A DNA stretch of 34,115 bases from an uncultured Opitutia bacterium (GTDB lineage Bacteria; Verrucomicrobiota; Verrucomicrobiia; Opitutales; Opitutaceae), in assembly GCA_903869665.1 (NCBI GenBank), contig CAIPZZ010000205.1, positions 1 to 34,115 of the forward strand. The letters are read 5' to 3'. Positions within the stretch are counted from its first letter, which is position 1; every line of letters begins with the position of its first letter. Shown here one piece after another: positions 16,609 through 23,577 of the stretch. Below the pieces are notes generated by a model. That model did no database searches. It was given only the letters and a program-made list of their open reading frames with translations, and was not told where the DNA came from. A program made the translations under genes and the position numbers.

Positions 16609-16935
16609 TCAGCCCGCGATGGCCGCCGCGATGATGTGGCACACGCCGAGGATGACCGCGGCGGCGACGATGGCGGCGGCCACGTTGCGGTGCTCGACGA
16701 TCTCGCGGTTGAGGTCGCCGGGGGTGCATCGGTCGAACAGCTTGTAGCCGACGATCGCGAGCACGATGCCGGCGAGGGCGAACACGGCGGTGTAGGCCAT
16801 CGCCTGGCCGAGCGACTGCGCGTGCCAGCCGGAGGCGGCGGGCGCGGTGGCCGGAACGACGGCCTGGGCAGCGGTTTCGGCGGCGCGCAGCGCGGCGGGC
16901 AGGCCGGACAGGAGGAGCAACAGGATTTTTTTCAT
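16609..16935 (-). CDS. DUF350 family membrane protein
   Basis: A 108-residue protein with an N-terminal signal-like segment (MKKILLLLLSGLPAALRA) and two membrane helices (about 47-63 and 86-106). These flank the DUF350 signature YKLFDRCTPGDLNREIVEHRN (64-84). DUF350 proteins commonly have two such units; this one has a single unit. ATG 16935 was chosen because it gives the signal-like start; upstream codons in the same frame are part of a duplicated leader region. It is the first gene of the operon with the lipoprotein, ATP-grasp ligase and DUF4178 protein. Its leader and first codons are copied 1.2 kb upstream (18147-18273). Confidence 0.83.
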   Translation of the reverse strand: MKKILLLLLSGLPAALRAAETAAQAVVPATAPAASGWHAQSLGQAMAYTAVFALAGIVLAIVGYKLFDRCTPGDLNREIVEHRNVAAAIVAAAVILGVCHIIAAAIAG

Positions 16936-17036
16936 GGGGCGGAGAGGTAGGATACGCCGGCGACGCTGCCACCCACGCCCGCCCGCTGTCAACGGCCCGG
17001 CCGGTGGAAGCGCGCGGAAATTTTCCAAGGCGGGGC
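16909..17036. repeat. Direct repeat copy 1 (DUF350 leader and first codons)
   Basis: About 127 bp that includes the first nine codons or so of the DUF350 gene and about 100 bp of its upstream region. It is close to 90 percent identical by eye to 18147-18273 in the same orientation, with one small indel. The shared core includes CCGCTGTCAACGGCCCGGCC and GGTGGAAGC. It presumably carries the promoter of the DUF350 operon. The two copies bracket the AT-rich gene at 17078-17869. Confidence 0.88.
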
Positions 17037-17077
17037 TCGGAGGTCATCCCAACTCGCGGACCATTTGAACAACACGC

Positions 17078-17869
17078 CTACTTGCGGCGGAGGAGACGCC
17101 AGCCGAGGGCGAAAGCGACGAGGGTCGCGGCGGCGAGGAGCAGCCATTTGATCGCAGGCGATGAATCGGAAGGTGAAGGGCTATGCATTGCCGAGACGGG
17201 TTGCGTGCCCTTAGCGGCGGACGGTTGGGCTGAAGCGCCCGGGAGGATTTCCGCCCATGTCTTGGCCGTCTTCGCCTTACCGGCCAATGCGTCTTCAATA
17301 TGTTTGTCGATTACTTTACCAGCCTCCGCGCGGGACACGCCGTGGGCCAAGGCATCTTCCAGCAACGTGGTAGCGTATTCCAGTGAAGCTGGCAGTAGCG
17401 GCTTTTCTTGAAAAACAGGCGCGGTCGGCACACTAATCCCTGCCTTAGTGAGAGCGGCTTGGATTTTACTCTCATCGCCCCAACTTGAGTCAAAGCTTCC
17501 GTTTGCCAGACGAAGTTCTATATAGCGCCCTAGAGCCGACCGTCTGTCCTCGTGGATAGGATATGCGCTCATGGCGATAATTTCGCCTTCCGCAATCATG
17601 CCGGATTCACGCCATGTTGGGCGGGCCGAAAAAAAATAGATTATATGATCAGAAAGAGGGTTAAAAAGATCGCTGTATTTTCCCATATCGTGGATGATTT
17701 CCGGATCGTTTATAGTAGAAGGCAACTGGCCATTACGCTGTTGAGCATAATGTTGGAGCGCTGACCGGAAAGTAGACGTTAGAGCATCGCGCAGCGTCAC
17801 GGCAGAATCGGAGCGAATCGAGCCACAAAAACAATATAATGTTAATAGAGATATTAGAATTTTTTTCAT
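17078..17869 (-). CDS. Hypothetical exported protein with C-terminal membrane anchor, AT-rich
   Basis: A 263-residue protein of no recognised family. It has a signal peptide (MKKILISLLTLYCFCGSIRS), a mixed helical domain (25-205), a Ser/Pro-rich linker (205-235) and a C-terminal membrane helix (WLLLAAATLVAFALGWRLL) followed by RRK, an arrangement of a periplasmic domain tethered to the inner membrane. The N-terminal two-thirds uses AT-rich codons: the stretch 17620-17870 is visibly far below the GC content of the window, while the C-terminal third is normal. It lies between two direct repeats and starts with the same MKKIL as the DUF350 protein. Both facts suggest recent acquisition or a swap behind a duplicated leader. 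The function is unknown. Confidence 0.68.
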   Translation of the reverse strand: MKKILISLLTLYCFCGSIRSDSAVTLRDALTSTFRSALQHYAQQRNGQLPSTINDPEIIHDMGKYSDLFNPLSDHIIYFFSARPTWRESGMIAEGEIIAMSAYPIHEDRRSALGRYIELRLANGSFDSSWGDESKIQAALTKAGISVPTAPVFQEKPLLPASLEYATTLLEDALAHGVSRAEAGKVIDKHIEDALAGKAKTAKTWAEILPGASAQPSAAKGTQPVSAMHSPSPSDSSPAIKWLLLAAATLVAFALGWRLLRRK

Positions 17870-17876
17870 TTTAATG

Positions 17877-18173
17877 TCACCAACCCCATTTTAGCACACG
17901 CCGAAATCTGGCGGACCTATAAGGGGTCATGTGTGAACTCTCGACAAGGCGGCGGCGAAGCCCCGCGTGCCGGCCCCGCTGCACAGCCGGAAACGCCGCC
18001 CATATCGCGTCACGCTGCCCGGCACCCCCATCTGCAGCCGCGCCGCCGCCGAAGCGGGCCAACGCCTCCAGCAGACTAGCCTCAAACGACTCCGCCGAGC
18101 CCCGGACCCGCGAAAAGATTCTGCCGGCAGTGGCTGCGGCTGATCCCAGGAGGAGCAACAGGATTTTTTTCAT
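17877..18173 (-). pseudogene. Remnant open frame behind duplicated DUF350 leader
   Basis: The second copy of the direct repeat contains the same ATG and first codons as the DUF350 gene (MKKILLLLL). The frame stays open for 98 codons but quickly becomes an Arg/Ala-rich sequence (SRVRGSAESFEASLLEALARFGG...) without DUF350 features, and its end (TPYRSARFRRVLKWGW) looks like translated intergenic DNA. I read it as a leader duplicate whose original body was lost or replaced. A genuine 98-residue exported peptide cannot be excluded. The remaining bases of the 17870-18354 gap hold only the repeat and GC-rich sequence without clear signals. Confidence 0.4.
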
Positions 18174-18273
18174 GGGGCTGGGAGGAACGATGCGCCGGCA
18201 ACGCTGCCATCCGCGCCCGCCCGCTGTCAACGGCCCGGCCGGTGGAAGCACGCGGAAATTTCCCACGCGGGGC
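18147..18273. repeat. Direct repeat copy 2
   Basis: Second copy of the 127-bp segment at 16909-17036, same orientation, with scattered substitutions. It includes the ribosome-binding region and start codon (ATG at 18173, minus strand) of a truncated frame. The distance between copies is 1238 bp and the interval holds one AT-rich gene. Confidence 0.88.
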
Positions 18274-18354
18274 GGCGACGTCCCCACGCGCCGGCGTTGC
18301 CATTTGCGCGCCGCGTGGTTGAACAGCGCGGCGGATTGCCCGCCACCATCCACT

Positions 18355-19287
18355 TTGAGCCCGCCAGCCTCGACTCCTTCCCGCGCCGCGCTCGTCGCCG
18401 CCTTTGCCACCATCTACATCGTGTGGGGCTCGACCTATCTCGCCATCCGCGTGGCGGTGGGGGCCATGCCGCCGTTTGTCATGGCGGGCACACGCTTCGT
18501 GCTGGCGGGTGCACTGCTGCTGGCGTGGCTGCGACTGCGGGGCGCGGCGCGGCCGACGGCGCGGCAGTGGCGCGACCACGCGATCACGGGGTTCTTTCTG
18601 CTGCTGGGCGGCAACGGCCTCGTGGCGTGGGCGGAGCAGACCGTGCCCTCGGGCGTGACCGCGCTGGTGATCGGCGTGACGCCGCTGTTCATGGCGCTGG
18701 CCGAGTGGGCCGCGCCGGGCGGGCGGCGGCCGGGCGCGGGGACGCTGGGCGCGATGGCGCTCGGGCTGGGCGGGGTGGCGTGGCTCGCCGCGCCGTGGGA
18801 GAAGGTAGGTGGCGGCGGCCTGCCCCTCGGGGGCACGCTCGCGCTGCTGGCGGCGGGCGCGCTCTGGGCGACCGGCTCGATCCACTCGCGGCACGTCCGC
18901 AGCGGCGCGGACACCATGACAGGCGCGGGGCTGCAGATGCTCACCGGCGGCGCGATGCAGCTCGTGGCGGCGGCGGTGCTGGGAGAGTTCCAGGAGTTTC
19001 ACCCGGCGGCGGTGGGCGCGGCGGGGTGGACGGCGTTTTTTTACCTCGTGATCTTCGGCTCGCTTGTGGGGTTCTCGACTTTCTCGTGGCTCATCCGGCA
19101 CAGCCGGCCGGCGCTGGTGGCGACTTACGCGTGGGTCAACCCGGTCGTCGCCGTGTGGCTGGGCTGGCAGTTCCAGGACGAGCGGGTCACGCCGCGCACG
19201 CTCGCGGCGGCGGCGGTCATCGTCGCGGCCGTGGTGCTGGTGACGCTCCAAAAAAGCCCGCCGCCGCCCGCCCGTGCGGAGAGCTGA
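18355..19287 (+). CDS. EamA-type transporter (drug/metabolite transporter superfamily)
   Basis: A membrane protein of about 310 residues with ten predicted helices arranged as two EamA repeats. The first begins AFATIYIVWGSTYLAIRVAVG, typical of the YedA/RhaT-like branch, with GTRFVLAGALLLAW next. The second repeat starts near LLAAGALWATGSIHSRH and ends ATYAWVNPVVAVWLGW, a highly conserved EamA segment. It probably exports small metabolites; the substrate cannot be read from sequence. No ATG lies at the expected place: TTG at 18355 gives the usual short N-terminus, with TTG at 18319 or 18304 as alternatives, and none has a strong ribosome-binding site. It is transcribed away from the leftward genes, and its promoter should lie in or beside direct-repeat copy 2. 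Confidence 0.85.
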   Translation: MSPPASTPSRAALVAAFATIYIVWGSTYLAIRVAVGAMPPFVMAGTRFVLAGALLLAWLRLRGAARPTARQWRDHAITGFFLLLGGNGLVAWAEQTVPSGVTALVIGVTPLFMALAEWAAPGGRRPGAGTLGAMALGLGGVAWLAAPWEKVGGGGLPLGGTLALLAAGALWATGSIHSRHVRSGADTMTGAGLQMLTGGAMQLVAAAVLGEFQEFHPAAVGAAGWTAFFYLVIFGSLVGFSTFSWLIRHSRPALVATYAWVNPVVAVWLGWQFQDERVTPRTLAAAAVIVAAVVLVTLQKSPPPPARAES

Positions 19288-19329
19288 GATTTTATCCGTC
19301 GGCGCGGCGCGGCCCGATCCGCGAACAAA

Positions 19330-19500
19330 TCACTTCTCGCGTTTCAGCCAGCGCCGGAGCCGGCGATACCAGCGGTAGCCGCTGAAGTCGGGCAGGATAA
19401 AGTCGCCGAAGCTCTCGATGGCGCGCACGGACTTGCCCACGCCGCGCACGACCGCGTCCTCTAGGCGAAGATTGGGGGCGTGGCCGCCGTCGGAGAACAC
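19330..19500 (-). CDS. Possible small protein, 56 residues, or remnant of a larger gene
   Basis: In the 349-base gap between the transporter and the glycosidase the minus strand has a protein-like end: acidic/hydrophobic then strongly basic (SFGDFILPDFSGYRWYRRLRRWLKREK at the C-terminus, of which the basic tail WYRRLRRWLKREK is most striking). A GTG at 19500 is the only nearby start. The frame stays open upstream into the glycosidase gene on the other strand, so truncation by rearrangement is as likely as a genuine small gene. The family was not recognised. The rest of the gap shows nothing further. Confidence 0.3.
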   Translation of the reverse strand: MFSDGGHAPNLRLEDAVVRGVGKSVRAIESFGDFILPDFSGYRWYRRLRRWLKREK

Positions 19501-19636
19501 CGGCTCTCTCCCTCGACCCGTCGAGCCTGAAGCCCGACCTGCGCCGGCCTCCGCCCAAGCACTCTCCGCCCCGCTTCCTCGCGGCTTGCCTTGGCTGGGC
19601 GCATCGTGTCTTTTCGCGCCCCCTCTCCCCTTCCCC

Positions 19637-22246
19637 ATGCGCCATCCCCGCTCGCTCGCCCTGCTCCTTTCCCTCACGGCCCTGACCGTCCCCGCTCTGC
19701 GCGCGCAGGGCGATCGCCGCGGCGGTCCCGCCGCTTCGGCTGATAGCGCGACCGCCATCCCCGTCATCACCGAACCCGCCATCTACCAAGACGCCTCCCA
19801 GCCCGTCGAGAAACGCGTCGCCGATCTCATCCGCCGCATGTCGCTCCAAGAAAAGGCGCGCCAGCTCGGCGACACCGCCCCCGCCATCGAGCGCCTCGGC
19901 GTGCCGAAATACGGCTGGTGGAACGAGGCCCTCCACGGCGTCGCCCGCGCCGACACCGCCACCGTTTTCCCGCAGGCCATCGGCAACGCCGCCACCTGGG
20001 ACCCCGCGCTCATCAAAGCCATGGGCGACGTGATCGCCGTCGAGGGCCGCGCCAAATACAACGACTCCATGGCGAAGAACGGCGGCACCGCGCGCTACTA
20101 CGGCCTCACCTACTGGTCGCCCAACATCAATATTTTCCGCGACCCGCGCTGGGGCCGCGGCCAGGAGACCTACGGCGAAGATCCCTTTCTCACCGCGCGC
20201 ATGGGCGTCGCGTTCATCCAAGGCGTGCAAGGCGACGACCCCACCTACTACAAGGCCCTCGCCGCCGCCAAGCACTACGCCGTCCACAGCGGCCCCGAGC
20301 CCAGCCGCCACACCGACGACATCCACCCCAGCGAGGTGGATTTTTATGACACCTATCTCCCGCACTTCGAGGCCGCCGTGCGCGAAGGCAAAGTCGGCTG
20401 CGTGATGGGCGCCTACAACAGCGTCTACGGCGCCTCCGCCACCGGCAGCAAGCTGCTCCTCACCGATCTCCTCCGCACCAAGTGGGGCTTCCAAGGCTAT
20501 GTCGTCTCCGACTGCGATTCCATCGCCGACATCTACCGCAAGCCCCCGCAGGGCCACGCCCTCGTGGCCACCGCCGAGGAGGCCGCCGCCATCGCGCTGC
20601 TCGCCGGCGCCGATCTCAACTGCGACTTCGGCCGCGGCGGGCCCTTCAGCGTGCTCCCCAGCGCCGTCGCCAAAGGCCTCGTCACTGAGGCCGATGTGGA
20701 CCGCGCGCTCACCCGCGTGTTCACCTACCGCTTCAAGCTCGGCATGTTCGACCCGCCCGAGAAAGTCCCCTTCTCCAAATACACTCTCGCCGACCTCAAC
20801 ACCCCCGCGCACTCCGCGCTCTCGTTGCAGGCCGCCCGCGAGTCCATCGTGCTCCTGAAAAACACCGGCGTCCTCCCCCTCGACCCCGCCAAGCTGAAAC
20901 GCGTCGCCGTCATCGGCCCCAACGCCACCTCCGTGCCCGCGCTGCTCGGCAATTACAACGGCGTCCCCACCGCCCCCGTCACCATTCTCGACGGCATCCG
21001 CGCCGCGCTCGGCACCGGCGTCGAAGTCACCACCACCCAAGGAGTCCCCTATGTCACCGGCTACGGCCAGCGCGCCGCCCCGCGCGGCGGCCGCGGCGCG
21101 CGCGGCGGCGCCCCGGCGTTTCCCGCCGTGCCCCAGTTGCGCACCGACCTCGGCCTCACCGCAGAGCAGGTGACAAAAATTCAGCCCATGGTGGACGCCA
21201 TTGCCCGCATCCAAGCCGAGAACAACGCCGACCAAGTCCAGGCCGATGAGCTCCGCAACCAGCAGCTCACCGCGATCAATGCCGTCCTCACCGAGGCCCA
21301 GCGCGCGCTCCTCTCCACCGTGCTCGCCGGCGGCACTGTCACCCCGCCCTCCGGGCCCGGCACCCCCGAGTTCGCCGCCGCCGTCGAGCTCGCGCGCAAT
21401 GCCGACGCCGTCATCTACGTCGGCGGGCTCATCGCCGCCGGCGCCAGCGGCGGCTCGAACAACGCTCCCGGCCTCGAAGGCGAGGAAACCCAGACGCCCT
21501 ACGACGGCTTCCTCGGCGGCGACCGCACCAAAATCGAGCTTCCCGCGGTGCAGACCGAGCTCTTGAAAGCCCTGCAAGCCACCGGCAAGCCCGTCATCTT
21601 CGTCAATTGCAGCGGCAGCGCCATGGCCATGCCCTGGGAAGCCGCCAACCTCCCCGCCATCGTGCAAGCCTGGTATCCCGGCCAGAACGGCGGCACCGCC
21701 GTCGCCGACATCCTCTTCGGCAAAACCAACCCCTCCGGCCGCCTCCCCGTCACCTTCTACGCCTCCACCGCCGAGCTGCCCGACTTCAAGGATTACAGCA
21801 TGAAGAACCGCACCTACCGCTTCTTCACCGGCAAGCCCGCCTTCGCGTTCGGCCACGGCCTGAGCTACACGAAATTCACCTACACCAACGCCAAGGCCGC
21901 CGCCCCCACCGTCACCAGCGACAGCACCATCAAAGTCAGCGTGGACGTGACCAACACCGGCACCCGCGACGGCGACGAAGTCGTGCAGATCTACGCCAAG
22001 GAGACCGGCCTCAACGACCCCGCTCGTCCCCAGAATTCGCTCGTCGGCTTCCAGCGCGTCACCCTCGCCAAGGGCCAAAAAAAGACGATCGAGATCGCCA
22101 TCCCCGTCTCCGCGCTCCGCCACTGGGACACCGCGAAGCAAGACTACGTCGTGGACTCCGCCGCCTACGAGCTGCTCATCGGCGCAGCCAGCGACGACAT
22201 CCGCCAGACCGTGGCCTTCCGCGTCGCCGCCGGCCCCGGCGCGTGA
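19637..22246 (+). CDS. Exported GH3 glycoside hydrolase (beta-glucosidase/beta-xylosidase type) with helical insertion
   Basis: An 869-residue secreted enzyme: signal peptide 1-23 (LALLLSLTALTVPALRA-Q). The GH3 N-terminal domain (about 48-370) contains KYGWWNEALHG (91-101), WSPNINIFRDPRWGRGQETYGEDP (160-183, substrate pocket) and GYVVSDCDSI (287-296), with Asp 292 the likely nucleophile. The alpha/beta sandwich domain (about 395-745) has GLEGEE (612-617), the acid/base candidate region, and a C-terminal fibronectin-III-like domain (about 760-865) follows. The best resemblance is to bacterial xylosidase/arabinosidase-type GH3. Residues 478-575 are an Arg/Gly-rich hinge plus a helical LTxxQ-like segment (LGLTAEQ at 505-511, VLTEAQ at 550-555) inserted between strands of the second domain, where PA14 domains sit in relatives. 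No neighbouring sugar genes, so the substrate is open. Confidence 0.92.
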   Translation: MRHPRSLALLLSLTALTVPALRAQGDRRGGPAASADSATAIPVITEPAIYQDASQPVEKRVADLIRRMSLQEKARQLGDTAPAIERLGVPKYGWWNEALHGVARADTATVFPQAIGNAATWDPALIKAMGDVIAVEGRAKYNDSMAKNGGTARYYGLTYWSPNINIFRDPRWGRGQETYGEDPFLTARMGVAFIQGVQGDDPTYYKALAAAKHYAVHSGPEPSRHTDDIHPSEVDFYDTYLPHFEAAVREGKVGCVMGAYNSVYGASATGSKLLLTDLLRTKWGFQGYVVSDCDSIADIYRKPPQGHALVATAEEAAAIALLAGADLNCDFGRGGPFSVLPSAVAKGLVTEADVDRALTRVFTYRFKLGMFDPPEKVPFSKYTLADLNTPAHSALSLQAARESIVLLKNTGVLPLDPAKLKRVAVIGPNATSVPALLGNYNGVPTAPVTILDGIRAALGTGVEVTTTQGVPYVTGYGQRAAPRGGRGARGGAPAFPAVPQLRTDLGLTAEQVTKIQPMVDAIARIQAENNADQVQADELRNQQLTAINAVLTEAQRALLSTVLAGGTVTPPSGPGTPEFAAAVELARNADAVIYVGGLIAAGASGGSNNAPGLEGEETQTPYDGFLGGDRTKIELPAVQTELLKALQATGKPVIFVNCSGSAMAMPWEAANLPAIVQAWYPGQNGGTAVADILFGKTNPSGRLPVTFYASTAELPDFKDYSMKNRTYRFFTGKPAFAFGHGLSYTKFTYTNAKAAAPTVTSDSTIKVSVDVTNTGTRDGDEVVQIYAKETGLNDPARPQNSLVGFQRVTLAKGQKKTIEIAIPVSALRHWDTAKQDYVVDSAAYELLIGAASDDIRQTVAFRVAAGPGA

Positions 22247-22331
22247 GCGTTTGAGGTGGAGCGCGACGTCCCGGGGCGCTCGGCTTGGAACTGGAGGGCG
22301 GGGTCGCCGAACCCCGCCGATTTGCTCTTCC

Positions 22332-22467
22332 GTCCTCTGTCCTCCGTCCTCCGTTCTCCGTCCCTGCCTCCGATCGCCCACGGCCTTGGCTCTTCGCCCG
22401 AACGTTGAACGTTCAATTTTGAATATTGGACTTTGCCCCCCGCTCCCGACCTTCGACCTTGGACTAT
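22332..22467. repeat. Patch of degenerate heptanucleotide tandem repeats
   Basis: Three runs with a 7-base period lie in the 257-base gap after the glycosidase. They are five units like GTCCTCC at 22332-22366; GAACGTT, GAACGTT, CAATTTT, GAATATT, GGACTTT at 22400-22434; and CGACCTT, CGACCTT, GGACTAT at 22447-22467. The second run contains the perfect palindrome TTGAACGTTCAA (22405-22416). The sequence is pyrimidine-rich on the plus strand and unlike coding sequence here. Confidence 0.75.
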
Positions 22468-22503
22468 CAGGCCTTCGACGGTTCATGGTGAACTCTGGCG
22501 TTT

Positions 22504-23571
22504 TCATGGTTTGATTAGGTTTGATTGGGTTTGATTTACCTCGGGCGGGATTTCGTGGCTGGGTTCAACCACAGGCGACTGGGCGGGAGCCGCCTCCGGT
22601 CGTGGCGTGATTTTTTCCATGCTTGTTTTAGCTTGTTTTTGCTTGTTTCGGCCGGACTTTCTCCGCGCCGGCTCGGCCTTCTTATCCTCCGCGATACTCC
22701 GCAAGACCCGGTGCCGCTCCGCTTCGGGCAGGCTGAAATAATACTCACAATCGTCCCGCAGGATCGCCCGCAGCGCGGGCGGCATGGCCTCGCTGGCCTT
22801 CCGCATTTTCTCGTCCATTTGGCGACGCTCGGCCAACCGCACCCAGCTTTTCCGCCGTGCAACCTCCACCCAGTCCCGGAAAATCTGGTCCACCTCGGCG
22901 TAACCCTTCAAAATCTTGGTGAGCCCATCCGGGATGGGCTCGCCCGCCTCGCGGAGCTTTTTCTCACGGGCCGCGAAAGTGTCATAGACCTCCTTCAGCT
23001 TGCGGATCCGGCGGAGACGGTCGGGATCCACCGCCTCAAACTCCTCCTCCGCCAGCGCCCGCAGCTCCGCCACCCTCGCTTTCTCCTTCGCATCGGCGCG
23101 GTCCTCCAGCGTCAGCTTCAGCCGCTGTGCGGCCTGGTTGCTGCGGCGCAGCCGGGCCAGCTCGCACGCGACCCCCAGGATGGCACGGGTTTTCTCCGGC
23201 CCTTCGGCCCCGGCTTCGGCGTCGCGCAGCACGCGTGCCAGCGCCAGCGCCAGATGCGGCTCGATCCGCTCCGCCAGCGCGTCCGCGCCGGCCGCACCTT
23301 GGATGGCCTTCGCCTCCTCGGTCAGCGTGCGCGCAAAGGCCAGCTCCTGCTGCAGCCGCTGCCAGCGCGCGAACCCCGCCTGCCGCCAGTTGGACAAGTT
23401 CTGCTGCTTGATCGGCTCGCCGCCGAATTTTTCCTGCAGCACCGCCTGCACCTCCGGCAGGGTGTTGAGCCATCGCAGCAGCAATGGGCCCGCCTCGCCG
23501 TCTTCCATTCGGCGGCAAAGCGCCTCCCGGATGTCGGCTGGCAGGCTGTCAATTTTGCCCGGCTGACCCAT
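22504..23571 (-). CDS. Phage terminase small subunit-like (DUF3486-type) DNA-binding protein
   Basis: A 355-residue, highly charged, helical protein. Its N-terminus (IDSLPADIREALCRRM ... LLRWLNTLPEVQAVL ... PIKQQNLSNWRQAGF, residues 7-67) resembles the helix-turn-helix start of Mu-like terminase small subunits (DUF3486). Long stretches after residue 70 look like coiled coil (about 140-235). The tail (305-355) is Lys/Pro-rich and disordered, and its last codons are formed by a 10-bp repeat. It starts 7 bases after the methyltransferase stop, so it belongs to the lexA - methyltransferase cassette. No large terminase, portal or capsid gene is nearby, so a packaging role is doubtful; a DNA-binding partner of the methyltransferase or a domesticated phage protein are alternatives. 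Confidence 0.55.
   Translation of the reverse strand: MGQPGKIDSLPADIREALCRRMEDGEAGPLLLRWLNTLPEVQAVLQEKFGGEPIKQQNLSNWRQAGFARWQRLQQELAFARTLTEEAKAIQGAAGADALAERIEPHLALALARVLRDAEAGAEGPEKTRAILGVACELARLRRSNQAAQRLKLTLEDRADAKEKARVAELRALAEEEFEAVDPDRLRRIRKLKEVYDTFAAREKKLREAGEPIPDGLTKILKGYAEVDQIFRDWVEVARRKSWVRLAERRQMDEKMRKASEAMPPALRAILRDDCEYYFSLPEAERHRVLRSIAEDKKAEPARRKSGRNKQKQAKTSMEKITPRPEAAPAQSPVVEPSHEIPPEVNQTQSNLIKP
22509..22538. repeat. Three 10-bp tandem repeats at a gene end
   Basis: GTTTGATTAG, GTTTGATTGG and GTTTGATTTA follow each other without gaps. On the minus strand they encode the last residues (NQTQSNLIKP) of the terminase-like protein and the sequence leading into its stop. Confidence 0.8.
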
Positions 23572-23577
23572 CTGGTG

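Noticed and set aside
22400-22416. Gram-positive type LexA box in the GAACGTT repeats
   Set aside because: GAAC and GTTC occur, but in the context of 7-base tandem repeats and without correct spacing; it is better explained as repeat sequence.
19292-22507. 1071-codon open frame antisense to the GH3 gene
   Set aside because: The GH3 enzyme is unmistakable; the antisense product is Gly/Ala/Asp-rich shadow sequence that also crosses the heptamer repeats.
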